DNA from: Aphanothece hegewaldii CCALA 016
GTDB taxonomy: Bacteria > Cyanobacteriota > Cyanobacteriia > Cyanobacteriales > Microcystaceae
Reading direction: 5' to 3'
DNA length: 64,000 bases
Assembly: GCF_003007785.1 (NCBI RefSeq)
Contig: NZ_PXOH01000015.1
Coordinates: 1 to 64,000 of the forward strand
Shown here: positions 56,297 through 64,000 of the stretch, piece by piece
Position numbering within the stretch: position 1 is the stretch's first letter
How the letters are laid out: each line of letters opens with the position of its first letter
Notes under the pieces: model-generated
Seen by the model: only the letters and a program-made list of their open reading frames with translations
Told to the model about the DNA's origin: nothing
Database searches by the model: none
Position numbers and translations under genes: made by a program

Positions 56297-56764
56297 ATGA
56301 CAGCTATACAAAATAGAACTTCTCTACTCTCAAAGCTATTCAACTCAACTTCAACCGATAACACTACTCTACAAATTGCCCTGACGATCGTGCGTGTTAG
56401 TGTTGGTTTATTAATGATTCATAACGGTTTCTCTAAACTCGCTGATGTCCAAAAGTTTGCTGATAACGTCGTGAGTTTTATCGGTTTACCCTTCCCGGTC
56501 TTTTTTACCTATTGCGCTGCTTATACTGAAATAATCGGCTCAATTTTGCTATTACTTGGATTATTTACACGATTGAATGCGCTTGGTTTACTCTTCACGA
56601 TGGGTATTGCCATTTTATTTCATCTTAAAAAAGACGGATTGCAAATTGCTTCACTAGAAACCGCCTCGCTTTACGGACTTTTTTATCTCTTTTTTCTTCT
56701 CAAAGGTGGCGGAAAATTTTCTCTTGATGCGTTATTGGCAAAATGGTTGACAAAAAATGAGTAA
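56297..56764 (+). CDS. DoxX family membrane protein
   Basis: The 155-residue protein has four hydrophobic segments and the DoxX-type phrases VRVSVGLLMIHNGFSKLADV, VSFIGLPFPVFFTYCAAYTE and IIGSILLLLGLFTRLNAL. DoxX proteins are small integral membrane proteins, some linked to oxidative stress or quinone oxidation; the role here is not known. AAAAGGAAA upstream serves as ribosome binding site. Confidence 0.85.
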   Translation: MTAIQNRTSLLSKLFNSTSTDNTTLQIALTIVRVSVGLLMIHNGFSKLADVQKFADNVVSFIGLPFPVFFTYCAAYTEIIGSILLLLGLFTRLNALGLLFTMGIAILFHLKKDGLQIASLETASLYGLFYLFFLLKGGGKFSLDALLAKWLTKNE

Positions 56765-56925
56765 TGTGTATCAGAATAAAAACTTTTATTTAATCTCTAA
56801 ACATCTTTTTTTAACTTTCTTTGAGGAAAAGAGTCATTCTTTATTGAGTGTCGTCATTTCCTCTTTAATTTTTTAACTGTCTTCATTTCATAGAGGTTTA
56901 GCTAACTTTAGTTTATTGATAGACC

Positions 56926-56974
56926 GACTCGCAATGACCATTCATATCCTGAAAAAGTCAACACAAATTGAAAC
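56926..56974. repeat. Direct repeat upstream of the toxin-antitoxin pair, copy 1
   Basis: The core ACTCGCAATGACC, then CATATCCTGAAAAAGTCAAC and ACAAATTGAAA matches 57718-57766 nearly base for base. It stands upstream of the antitoxin gene and, with the second copy, brackets the module. Confidence 0.75.
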
Positions 56975-57033
56975 AAAAAGTAAAAGAAGTAATAACACAA
57001 AATTAGTAGAAGCTGAATAGAGAGGTCACAATT

Positions 57034-57243
57034 ATGAGTTATGCGATTATTCGGATTCAAGCGATTCAAAAAGAATTAGAGTTACTGCAAAAAAATTTGG
57101 CTGATGAACTTCAAGGAACTCAGAAACCAACTCAGTTACAAGGACTATGGAAGGACATTGATATCAGTGATGATGATATCGAAGAAGCCCAACAAGCTGT
57201 TTTTCGGACTGCTTATGAAAAAGAGGATGTAATTGAGTCATGA
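57034..57243 (+). CDS. Putative antitoxin of a PIN-domain toxin
   Basis: The 69-residue acidic protein starts with a helical stretch IQAIQKELELLQKNLADEL, then LQGLWKDIDISDDDIEEAQQ, a pattern common in cyanobacterial antitoxins that pair with PIN toxins. The stop TGA overlaps the ATG of the toxin by four bases (ATGA), a typical toxin-antitoxin coupling. A GAGG sits ahead of the start. DNA binding was not recognised by eye, so the family name (VapB-like) is only indicative. Confidence 0.75.
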   Translation: MSYAIIRIQAIQKELELLQKNLADELQGTQKPTQLQGLWKDIDISDDDIEEAQQAVFRTAYEKEDVIES

Positions 57244-57638
57244 AAGAAGTCTATCTAGTTGATACTCATGCTTTAGTTTGGTTTATGACAGAAAATTCGC
57301 GTTTACCACCAAAAGCAAAGCAAATTTTGAGTCAAGCTGAAACAGGAGGTGTTGAAATCCTTATATCTACTATAGTTTTAGCTGAACTTACTTATATTAT
57401 AAAAAGGAAAAATATACCAATTAGCATTGATGAAGTTTTGAACAGAATTAACAAAGGAAGCGGTTTCAATATTGTCCCTTTTGATTTAGAAGTATTTCAA
57501 ATCTTACTGACTCTGCCAGATACTTGGGAAATACACGATCGCATCATAGCAGCAACAGCTAATTATTACAAAGCTATCTTGATTACTAAAGATGGAGTTT
57601 TAAAAAATTCAAACTTGTTAAAGGTTGTTTGGGACTGA
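57240..57638 (+). CDS. vapC: PIN-domain ribonuclease toxin (VapC-like)
   Basis: The 132-residue protein starts with the PIN hallmark YLVDTHALVWFM (first Asp at about residue 8), has the conserved Glu in VLAELTYII, and ends with IHDRIIAATANYYKAILITK, whose Asp residues complete the acidic metal site. VapC toxins are site-specific RNases acting on tRNA or rRNA. It is translated with its antitoxin partner upstream. Confidence 0.88.
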   Translation: MKEVYLVDTHALVWFMTENSRLPPKAKQILSQAETGGVEILISTIVLAELTYIIKRKNIPISIDEVLNRINKGSGFNIVPFDLEVFQILLTLPDTWEIHDRIIAATANYYKAILITKDGVLKNSNLLKVVWD

Positions 57639-57717
57639 AAAACTCAAACAACGTCTTTTTGTTTTTTGATATGGGTCGGGTTGATTTGAATGCTACTACC
57701 ACAATAACTCGCAATGA

Positions 57718-57766
57718 ACTCGCAATGACCCCTCATATACTGAAAAAGTCAACATAAATAGAAAAC
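57718..57766. repeat. Direct repeat downstream of the toxin-antitoxin pair, copy 2
   Basis: ACTCGCAATGACC, CATATACTGAAAAAGTCAAC and ATAAATAGAAA closely match copy 1 at 56926. An extra 11-base unit ACTCGCAATGA precedes it at 57707, making a short tandem duplication here. It lies just before the start of the next gene at 57771. Confidence 0.75.
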
Positions 57767-57770
57767 AGTT

Positions 57771-58334
57771 ATGGAAGACTTAATTCAGAACTCACAAGGT
57801 AAGTTAACCAATCTTCTACAACAAATTGAGAAAGGTCAATTTAAAAAGGCTAGAGAATGGGGCGGTGCGGATGTTATTATCACCACAACTCCTTTACAGC
57901 CTAGTCAATCTGAACAAAATTTTTATCCTGACCCTGCTACTTCAAACATCATTGTTATTACTCGTCATGCACAATGCTTAAGTTGGTTATTTTGTCAACT
58001 TGGCAGTATTCTAGGCTGGAGTTATGATTCTCTTACTAAATATGCTTTTTTTAGTAGTCTTGCGATCGCAGCCCTTCGTTATCAGTATGAACATCTACAC
58101 CTTGACGTTAAAGAAAGTCTAACTAACCAAGAGCAAGAAATCTTAAGCAAAATACTAGCTAATCCTGAAGAAATTGCCGCTTATCAAAGTCAGCCTGTTA
58201 TTATTAGCCATTTTGGCGTACAAATTCCCGCTTTAATGGCAGGTGATGGAACTCAACCACAAGGAATTTTACTTGCTGTTGTTCATGAAGCAGAGAAATG
58301 GCTTACACAAATTAATCAAGCTACGGAATATTAA
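57771..58334 (+). CDS. Hypothetical protein
   Basis: The 187-residue protein has a soluble look with a hydrophobic middle region (NIIVITRHAQCLSWLFCQLG and AFFSSLAIAALRYQY). No family is recognised. The gene starts at an ATG immediately behind the second direct repeat and is followed after 27 bases by the GGCT-like gene, so the two may be co-transcribed. The N-terminal 50 residues include a charged helical segment followed by a threonine/proline-rich turn (IITTTPLQPSQSEQ). Confidence 0.55.
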   Translation: MEDLIQNSQGKLTNLLQQIEKGQFKKAREWGGADVIITTTPLQPSQSEQNFYPDPATSNIIVITRHAQCLSWLFCQLGSILGWSYDSLTKYAFFSSLAIAALRYQYEHLHLDVKESLTNQEQEILSKILANPEEIAAYQSQPVIISHFGVQIPALMAGDGTQPQGILLAVVHEAEKWLTQINQATEY

Positions 58335-58361
58335 TCATTAATTATTGAGGAGACAAGCATT

Positions 58362-58817
58362 ATGACTCATGCAATCTTTATGTACGGTTCAAATTTAGAT
58401 CGTGAGCAACTCAAAACAAGAGCAAAAAATTGGGATTTGAAAGCTCAAAAAGCATACTTACCTAAACATGAATTACGTTTTAATAAGCGTAAACAGGATA
58501 AATCTGCTGCGGCTAATATTTGTCCTCATCCAACACGTTCAGTCTGGGGAATCATCGTAAAATTAAATAATGAGGATTTATATGAAATGGATTTTCGTGA
58601 AGGACATCCAAAGCATTATGCTCGTAAACCTCATACTGTTTACACATTTGATGAGCAAAAAGCGGTTGAGGTTGATATATATATTGCTCAACCTAAGTTT
58701 ATTGATGATACTTTGCACCCCAGTCGAGAATATTTACAAAAAATAATTGATGGCGGACATTTCTGCGGGTTGCCTGGCGATTATCTTAAAGCGATTGAAC
58801 AACAAAGACTTATTTAA
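58362..58817 (+). CDS. Gamma-glutamylcyclotransferase-like protein
   Basis: The start MTHAIFMYGSNLDREQLKTR has the YGSN motif of the GGCT/AIG2 superfamily, which binds gamma-glutamyl compounds; VWGIIVKLNNEDLYEMDFRE is the domain's acidic-residue region. The length of 151 is normal. GAGGAGA precedes the start. The substrate is uncertain. The end overlaps the convergent gene by eight bases. Confidence 0.8.
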   Translation: MTHAIFMYGSNLDREQLKTRAKNWDLKAQKAYLPKHELRFNKRKQDKSAAANICPHPTRSVWGIIVKLNNEDLYEMDFREGHPKHYARKPHTVYTFDEQKAVEVDIYIAQPKFIDDTLHPSREYLQKIIDGGHFCGLPGDYLKAIEQQRLI

Positions 58818-59802
58818 TCTGGACTAAATCTTTAACTATTAAATAGGGGCAATTTATGCGGTAGACAAACTCATTATTTTCCTGCCTATCGCATTTAATA
58901 TTATTTTTATCTCCTAGTAAGTCATTAATAATTTTTTTGCAACGAGATAAGTTGCTCTCCCAACCTTTTTCATCTGCATTACTATCAAGGTATTTATTTT
59001 GCAAAGCTTGTAGTATTGTTGAACGTAAGGGGGTCTTTTTTTCAGCTATCAATGTGAAAAAACTTTTAACAACAGTGGGTCGTATTTTGTTATTGCTAGT
59101 CGCACTCGGTAATTGAGTTTCTTCAATTTTGGGCAAGCTTTTATCTTCTCTCATATCAAAAATTAAACAATTTTGCTGGTCTTGTATATCTTGTACTAGA
59201 GACTTTAATCGAAAGTCACTAATCGATTGCCATCTGTGAGGTCTCTGATTGGTTAGAATCAAATAAACTTTCATTGAACCATGTTTAAAGTAAGGATCTA
59301 AATCTTCATAAGATAAATCATCACAAGCATAGACAAGCATTTCTAAAAGATTATATTTTTGTTCTTGAACTAATCTTGATTCAAATTTATCTTGCTCTGG
59401 TTCTAAGCTAAGTTGTTTTGCTATTTTAGAAATTACTTGTTTGTCTCCTAACTTATATCTACATAATGCTATGTAAATCAAAGCTTCTGTTTGGTAATAA
59501 AAATTTTCATCTAGCTGATGTAATATGTTATCCGCTTTTTGCCAGTTTTTTTGTCTTAGATAGAGATGAGCCAAACGATAATATAAATCGTCTAGTGGAA
59601 TCTTTTCTAGATAATTTTCAAATTTTTCAATAACTTCTTCTAACTGAGTGGTTAGCTTAGAACAATTAGTGTGTAATAATTTTTGCTCGAAAGTGTAATG
59701 TAAAGCATCAGCAGCCAATAGCTGTAATTCTATTTCAGATTGTTTTGATTGTAATTTTGACAGAACATTCGGTAAACTCATTGGAAATCTACTAAAACTC
59801 AA
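58810..59802 (-). CDS. Hypothetical helical-repeat protein
   Basis: The 330-residue protein has TPR-like helical pairs in the first half: LYYRLAHLYLRQKNWQKADN, then ALIYIALCRYKLGDKQ. The middle and C-terminal parts (about residues 150-330) are rich in Lys, Asp and Leu, with no recognised domain. It is a single gene, convergent with the GGCT-like gene and upstream, in transcription terms, of nothing else on this strand. The function is unknown. Confidence 0.5.
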   Translation of the reverse strand: MSFSRFPMSLPNVLSKLQSKQSEIELQLLAADALHYTFEQKLLHTNCSKLTTQLEEVIEKFENYLEKIPLDDLYYRLAHLYLRQKNWQKADNILHQLDENFYYQTEALIYIALCRYKLGDKQVISKIAKQLSLEPEQDKFESRLVQEQKYNLLEMLVYACDDLSYEDLDPYFKHGSMKVYLILTNQRPHRWQSISDFRLKSLVQDIQDQQNCLIFDMREDKSLPKIEETQLPSATSNNKIRPTVVKSFFTLIAEKKTPLRSTILQALQNKYLDSNADEKGWESNLSRCKKIINDLLGDKNNIKCDRQENNEFVYRINCPYLIVKDLVQIK

Positions 59803-59862
59803 TAAATTAGTCTATTTATAGATTTCCCAATTGCTGCCAACGAATTAACTTCAATACCTTAA

Positions 59863-59889
59863 AACAACAAAAAGAGGTCATTTGACCTC
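59863..59889 (-). terminator. Rho-independent terminator of the apc operon
   Basis: On the minus strand GAGGTCA (59889-59883), a two-base loop and TGACCTC (59880-59874) are followed by TTTTTGTTGTTTT. It lies 26 bases past the apcC stop and looks like a strong end for the allophycocyanin transcript. Confidence 0.88.
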
Positions 59890-59914
59890 CCCTTGCTTCG
59901 TATCAAACCTAAGA

Positions 59915-60118
59915 TTATAGTAATCCAGTGTTTGCACCTGGTTTACCAGTAGCTAACTGAACTTTAACAATTTTTCCGCCCATTTTCATAATGCGTTGTT
60001 GTTCCTGAAACCAGTTGTCATAAGGAACTAACTTAGTGAAATAGGTATTTTGTAATTCGCGTTGAGTTCGGATGCGGCTTTGGCTAGGAACACACGCAGT
60101 AATTTTAAACATCCGCAT
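59915..60118 (-). CDS. apcC: Phycobilisome core linker LC7.8 (ApcC)
   Basis: The 67-residue linker starts MRMFKITACVPSQSRIRTQR and ends GGKIVKVQLATGKPGANTG, essentially the known core linker sequence. It caps allophycocyanin trimers in the phycobilisome core. A ribosome binding site (AGGAGAA) precedes the start. It lies about 195 bases after apcB, a spacer that holds an imperfect inverted repeat. Confidence 0.96.
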   Translation of the reverse strand: MRMFKITACVPSQSRIRTQRELQNTYFTKLVPYDNWFQEQQRIMKMGGKIVKVQLATGKPGANTGLL

Positions 60119-60188
60119 GGGTATAAATTCTCCTGATTCTGATAAAAGTCTTGTAGTGAGAGTCTATCTTAATCTTATATGACAAAGG

Positions 60189-60272
60189 TCGGGAGTCAGA
60201 AGTCAATACTAGATCGTCAAAACCGATAAATTCAGCCTTTAACCAGCTAGCACTCACTCTTGACTTCCCGAA
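60189..60272. repeat. Imperfect inverted repeat between apcB and apcC
   Basis: TCGGGAGTCAGAAGTCAA (60189-60206) and its near complement CTCTTGACTTCCCGAA (60257-60272) could form a long hairpin in the apc transcript. It may lower readthrough into apcC or protect apcAB mRNA, as known for phycobiliprotein operons; this is inference. Confidence 0.5.
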
Positions 60273-60313
60273 CCTTAATTGACTCCTTAATTACGGGGTC
60301 TTGCGCGGGTTGT

Positions 60314-60799
60314 CTAGCTTAAGCCAGAGCAAATGTAGTCGAAGTATACACCCATTTCTTTACCAGCATCAGCACCGGTTAAACTAGCGGTAACTTCTTT
60401 CATAGCTTGGATCGCTTGAACGGTGGAAGAAACGGGAACTCCTAATGAGTTGTAGGTTTCTTTTAAGCCGTTGAGAACGCGCTCATCAAGAATGGAAGGA
60501 TCGCCAGCTAACATAGCATAGGTAGCATAACGGAGGTAGTAGTCTAAGTCGCGGATACAAGCAGCATAGCGACGGGTGGTGTACATATTGCCACCTGGAC
60601 GGGTAACATCAGAGTACAACAGAGATTTAGCAACAGCTTCTTTAACGATACCAGCAGCATTAGCACTGATTACGCTGGCTGCACGTACGCGCAGTTCTCC
60701 AGAAGAGAAGTAGTTTTTGAGTTTGTCGATCGCAGATCCATCAAGGTATTTACCTTGAACGTCAGCAGAGTTGATTACAGAGGTGATTGCGTCTTGCAT
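60314..60799 (-). CDS. apcB: Allophycocyanin beta subunit
   Basis: The 161-residue protein carries the phycocyanobilin-binding Cys81 in [20 protein letters not shown], and Asn71 (GGNMYTTRR), the residue methylated in beta phycobiliproteins. It forms trimers with ApcA in the phycobilisome core and passes energy to chlorophyll. AAGGAAG precedes the ATG. It follows apcA by 72 bases. Confidence 0.97.
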   Translation of the reverse strand: MQDAITSVINSADVQGKYLDGSAIDKLKNYFSSGELRVRAASVISANAAGIVKEAVAKSLLYSDVTRPGGNMYTTRRYAACIRDLDYYLRYATYAMLAGDPSILDERVLNGLKETYNSLGVPVSSTVQAIQAMKEVTASLTGADAGKEMGVYFDYICSGLS

Positions 60800-60871
60800 A
60801 GTTATGCTTCCTTATTTTTTGTCTAGTCTGAAAAATCGTTACAAACCAAAGTGACGGTCTTTCACAGTCAA

Positions 60872-61357
60872 TTACTGCATTGCGCCGATCACATAGTCAA
60901 AGTATGAAGAAGCTTCTGAAGCATCGTCAGCAGACATTAAGCCTGTTGCAACTTCTTTCATTTCACGAACGCTTTGAGCAACAGCACCGATGTCAGTTCC
61001 CAAAGATTTGTACATTTCACGTACACCGACTAAACCAATTTCTTCGATGGGGGTGATATCACCTGAAACTACACCGTAAGTGATTAGACGGAGGTAATAG
61101 TCCATGTCGCGTAAACAGGTAGCGGTCATTTCTTCGCCGTAAGCATTTCCACCAGGAGAAACTACGTCAGGACGTTTTTGGAAAAGACGATCGCCTGCTT
61201 GCTTAACAATTGTTTCACGTGCGCCAGTTAGAGTTTCAGCGATCCGTAGGCGGCTTTGTCCGCTAACTACGAAAGCTTTGATTCTATCTAGTTCGCCCGG
61301 GCTGAGATAGCGGGCTTCGGCATCTGCATTCACGATAGACTTCGTGACGATACTCAT
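60872..61357 (-). CDS. apcA: Allophycocyanin alpha subunit
   Basis: The 161-residue protein has Cys81 in [17 protein letters not shown] as the phycocyanobilin attachment site and the typical start [20 protein letters not shown]. It pairs with ApcB. The gene is preceded by a very good ribosome binding site (GGGAGGAATTC). It is the first gene of apcA-apcB-apcC. Confidence 0.97.
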   Translation of the reverse strand: MSIVTKSIVNADAEARYLSPGELDRIKAFVVSGQSRLRIAETLTGARETIVKQAGDRLFQKRPDVVSPGGNAYGEEMTATCLRDMDYYLRLITYGVVSGDITPIEEIGLVGVREMYKSLGTDIGAVAQSVREMKEVATGLMSADDASEASSYFDYVIGAMQ

Positions 61358-61453
61358 TGATGAATTCCTCCCAGTAGATGAGAATTTAAAAACTTAAGCT
61401 GATATCTTATACCAGAATCGGCTACTGTGGCGAGCTAGTTAATATTAACTTTT

Positions 61454-61481
61454 GCCATATTTTTACTGAGTTGCTTGACAA
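61454..61481 (-). promoter_or_regulatory. Possible apcA promoter
   Basis: On the minus strand TTGTCA (61481-61476) and TATGGC (61459-61454) are spaced by 16 bases, close to a sigma-70-type promoter about 100 bases upstream of apcA. The TATAAGAT at 61412-61405 is an alternative -10. Neither is verified. Confidence 0.3.
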
Positions 61482-61684
61482 ATCTTTATTTTTGTGATTT
61501 GTTTCACTTTTCAGTTGTCTAGTCTCACAGCAGCCTGACCCAATCATTTTCAGGCATTCTGTTCACATTCGCTGTCATTTCGTAATACTTTTTAACATTT
61601 TCCTCAGAAAACCCAGAGAAGCTTTTAGCTCGTTTCAAAATTGAACGGATTAGATTAATGCTTTTGTACTATAATAATTGCGTC

Positions 61685-61714
61685 TTGACATATTGAAAAT
61701 TGTTAAAAAATAAT
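61685..61714 (+). promoter_or_regulatory. Possible promoter of the ribonucleotide reductase gene
   Basis: TTGACA (61685-61690) is followed after about 18 bases by AATAAT, and lies about 170 bases upstream of the coding start. This is the best sigma-70-like pair in the region by eye. Confidence 0.25.
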
Positions 61715-61886
61715 GCTGTATTCAAAACTACCATTTGTCCAAAAAACATCATTTAATTACCATCGCAATTTCTATATCTGGAGTTAGACACTACTCATTA
61801 ACACTAGATACGTGGTATAACTAAAAAGCACTATTGATATCAGACGAAAACAATAGTACATATATATATTTTTTTTAGCGTAATCT

Positions 61887-64000
61887 ATGCAACCGATTTT
61901 ACTGACTCAAAACGCTATCAACAACAAGAGCAACAGAGTCGATACTCAGCCATCTCGTACTACATCTGGACAACACACAGGAACAGAAAACCAAATTCAA
62001 GTTATACGGCGAGATGGTTCTTGGACAGCATTAGATATCAGTAAAATCAGAACAGTTGTAGACTGGGCTTGTGTTGGGCTAGACGTTAATTCAATTGCCT
62101 TAGAAGCATCATTTAACACTCGTCTTCGTCATGGTATCACCACCAGAGACATACAAGATAATCTGATCAACTGCGCTTTAGAAATGTGTAGCCCCGATGA
62201 ACCCGACTGGCGGTATGTCGCAGGAAGACTTCACATCTGGAGTTTATGGAAAGATACACTCGTCTCTCGTGGCTATTCCTATGGGAACTATGAAAAAACA
62301 GTACAAACTCTTGTAGAAACTAAACATTACGATCGCAGAATATTAACCTACTCACAAGAAGAATTAAAACAAGCGGGATCTTGGCTCAATCCTGATTGGG
62401 ATACAGAATATGATTATGCAGGAGCCGTTTTATTAACCAGTCGCTACTTATTGGCGAATGAATTGCCCCAAGAAGCCATTCTGACTTGTGCTTTGCTTTT
62501 AGCTTCCCCTGAAACAGCCGAAAATCGTTTAATGTGGGCAAGACGTTTCTATGAAGCGATCGCAACTCGTAAAGTTTCCCTCGCCACGCCAATCTTAGCT
62601 AATCTTAGAGTGCCTAACGGTTCTTTGACCAGTTGTTTCATTGTGTCGATGGCTGACAATTTAGAAAGTATTTTCAGCGAAATCACTAACACAGCAAGGA
62701 TCTCGAAAAACGGTGGGGGTGTTGGGGTTAATGTTAGTAGAATTCGGGCGACAGGAAGCGATGTGATGGGTAAACCTAACGCATCAGGTGGGGTTGTCCC
62801 TTGGATTAAACTACTCAATGATACAGCGATCGCCGTTAATCAAGGTGGAAGACGTGCCGGTGCAGTTACCATTAGTTTAGATATTTGGCATCTCGATGTA
62901 CCCGATTTTCTGGAAATGCAAACCGAAAACGGAGATCAACGTCGTAAAGCTTATGACATTTTCCCACAACTTGTCCTCAGTGACGAATTCATGCGTCGGG
63001 TCATTAATAAAGAAGAATGGACATTAGTTGATCCCTACGAAATCAAAAGCAAACTAGGTATAGAACTAGCTGAACTTTGGGGCGAACAGTTTGAGCAAGC
63101 TTATAAATTAATCGAAGCTAAAATCGGTACAGAAATTACACTTTATAAAAAGATTAATGCTAGAGAACTGTTTAAAACTATCATGCGAAGTCAGGTAGAA
63201 ACAGGAATGCCCTACCTAGCGTTTAAAGATACCATTAATAAAGCCAATCCCAATAAACATGAGGGCTATATTCCTGGGGTGAATTTGTGTGTTGAGTCTT
63301 TTTCTAACGTTACTCCAGGAAAATTAGCTCATTGTTGTAATCTCGTTAGCCTAAATCTTGCTAATATTGCCGATGAAGAATTAGAGCAAGCTTGTCGAAT
63401 TTCTGTGCGAATTTTAGACAATACTATTGATATTACTAATCCTCCTTTAACTGAAGCAAAAGATCACAATAATCGTTATAGAACAATTGGTGTTGGTTGC
63501 ATGGGGTTAGCCGACTGGTTAGCCAAACGAAAATTAAATTATGAACGTTTAGACGAGCTTAATCATCTATTTGAAGAAATTGGCTATTGGTGTACTCAAA
63601 CCTCAATGGAACTTAGCCAAGAAAGGGGCGCATATGAAGCATTCCCCGGTAGTGAGTGGGCAAAAGGTAAATTAATTGGCTCAAAAAATGTAGAGTGGTT
63701 TACCCTGAATGCAAGTCAGCCCCAAAGATGGGTAAAACTATCCGAAGATATTCAAAAATATGGTATCAGAAATTCTCATATAACAGCGATCGCACCTAAT
63801 ACATCCTCATCTTTAATTCAAGGTTGTACAGCCAGTATTCTGCCAGTTTATAGCCGTTTCTTTTATGATAAATGGGCAAAAGGAACAGTACCGATCGCGC
63901 CACCTTTTATTAAAGATTATTTCTGGTTCTATCCTGAAAATAAATCTTTAGATCAGAAAAAAGTGATTAAAGCAGTTTCAGTTATGCAGCAATGGATAGA
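61887..64000 (+). CDS. nrdA: Class I ribonucleoside-diphosphate reductase alpha subunit (partial at right edge)
   Basis: The first 704 codons are present; the gene runs off the window. It reduces ribonucleotides to deoxyribonucleotides with a radical-generating beta subunit. Residues about 37-115 look like an ATP-cone (QVIRRDGSWTALDISKI, the usual allosteric domain). Catalytic residues are Cys250 in SLTSCFIVS, Asn466-x-Cys468-x-Glu470 in GVNLCVESF, and Cys484 in AHCCNLVSLNL. The start is the ATG at 61887. About 60-70 residues should remain beyond the edge, including the C-terminal cysteines. No intein is seen up to this point. Confidence 0.92.
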   Translation, partial: MQPILLTQNAINNKSNRVDTQPSRTTSGQHTGTENQIQVIRRDGSWTALDISKIRTVVDWACVGLDVNSIALEASFNTRLRHGITTRDIQDNLINCALEMCSPDEPDWRYVAGRLHIWSLWKDTLVSRGYSYGNYEKTVQTLVETKHYDRRILTYSQEELKQAGSWLNPDWDTEYDYAGAVLLTSRYLLANELPQEAILTCALLLASPETAENRLMWARRFYEAIATRKVSLATPILANLRVPNGSLTSCFIVSMADNLESIFSEITNTARISKNGGGVGVNVSRIRATGSDVMGKPNASGGVVPWIKLLNDTAIAVNQGGRRAGAVTISLDIWHLDVPDFLEMQTENGDQRRKAYDIFPQLVLSDEFMRRVINKEEWTLVDPYEIKSKLGIELAELWGEQFEQAYKLIEAKIGTEITLYKKINARELFKTIMRSQVETGMPYLAFKDTINKANPNKHEGYIPGVNLCVESFSNVTPGKLAHCCNLVSLNLANIADEELEQACRISVRILDNTIDITNPPLTEAKDHNNRYRTIGVGCMGLADWLAKRKLNYERLDELNHLFEEIGYWCTQTSMELSQERGAYEAFPGSEWAKGKLIGSKNVEWFTLNASQPQRWVKLSEDIQKYGIRNSHITAIAPNTSSSLIQGCTASILPVYSRFFYDKWAKGTVPIAPPFIKDYFWFYPENKSLDQKKVIKAVSVMQQWI

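Larger units (their letters stand above)
61358..61886. other. Divergent regulatory region between apcA and the ribonucleotide reductase gene
   Basis: The 529 bases hold the promoters of two divergent genes and no supported coding frame. An AT-rich core at 61850-61880 precedes the reductase gene. The apcA leader contains a TATAAGAT box (61412-61405, minus strand). Confidence 0.5.

Noticed and set aside
1..64000. CRISPR array, prophage or insertion sequence
   Set aside because: No regular repeat-spacer array, phage structural genes or transposase were recognised. The repeats seen are palindromic or short tandem only.

Overview
The window comes from a low-GC cyanobacterium. The allophycocyanin genes apcA, apcB and apcC, a photosystem I psaE, menB for phylloquinone synthesis, a dgdA-like galactolipid synthase and a Ycf29/Rre1 response regulator are all present. 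The octamer GCGATCGC (HIP1) is scattered through genes on both strands, as in many cyanobacteria. The mix of genes suggests a unicellular or colonial chroococcalean type, but the species cannot be named from this sequence.

Layout. 1-2.05 kb: a type II restriction-modification pair. 2.2-6.0 kb: a large CobN-type chelatase gene carrying an in-frame palindromic repeat and a 12-bp tandem repeat. 6.0-6.4 kb: two copies of a structured repeat. 6.5-10.3 kb: a compact run of nanE, an exported phosphodiester glycosidase and an FAD oxidoreductase. 10.4-12.8 kb: a hypothetical gene, a Uma2-type nuclease and a glycosyltransferase. 13.0-20.9 kb: a co-directional run of an FHA protein, a GH88-like hydrolase, a multidomain response regulator and a large hybrid histidine kinase. 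21-24.5 kb: a sugar epimerase or reductase, a compact PBP4-like peptidase, a membrane J-domain protein and a small exported helical protein. 24.6-32.3 kb: a complete chemotaxis-like operon for type IV pili (pilG-H-I-J-L order), read on the minus strand. 33-38 kb: an EF-G paralogue, a methyltransferase-like gene, a cytochrome P450 and rsmD. 38-44.4 kb: a minus-strand block of deoC, recO, an MFS transporter, dgdA, ktrB and ktrA, uniting potassium uptake with membrane lipid synthesis. 44.5-54.2 kb: a cupin, Rre1, a lipoprotein, psaE with an unusually long tail, an SDR, a tyrosine phosphatase, an SGNH hydrolase, a DUF721/zinc-ribbon protein, a four-cysteine small protein and menB. 54.4-59.8 kb: thrS, DoxX, a PIN toxin-antitoxin pair bracketed by direct repeats, and three less understood genes. 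59.9-61.4 kb: apcA-apcB-apcC with a clear terminator. 61.9 kb to the right edge: the start of a class I ribonucleotide reductase large subunit gene.

Most of the window is housekeeping and signalling. The most unusual structure is a dispersed palindromic repeat family (core roughly GTAGGGGTTTGG..CCAAACCC) that lies between genes, supplies the stop codon of one gene, and has apparently entered the reading frame of cobN, where it abuts a four-residue protein repeat. Other points of interest are the PsaE C-terminal extension, the EF-G paralogue lacking the switch II histidine, and the repeat-flanked toxin-antitoxin module. No CRISPR array, prophage, complete insertion sequence, tRNA or rRNA gene was recognised.
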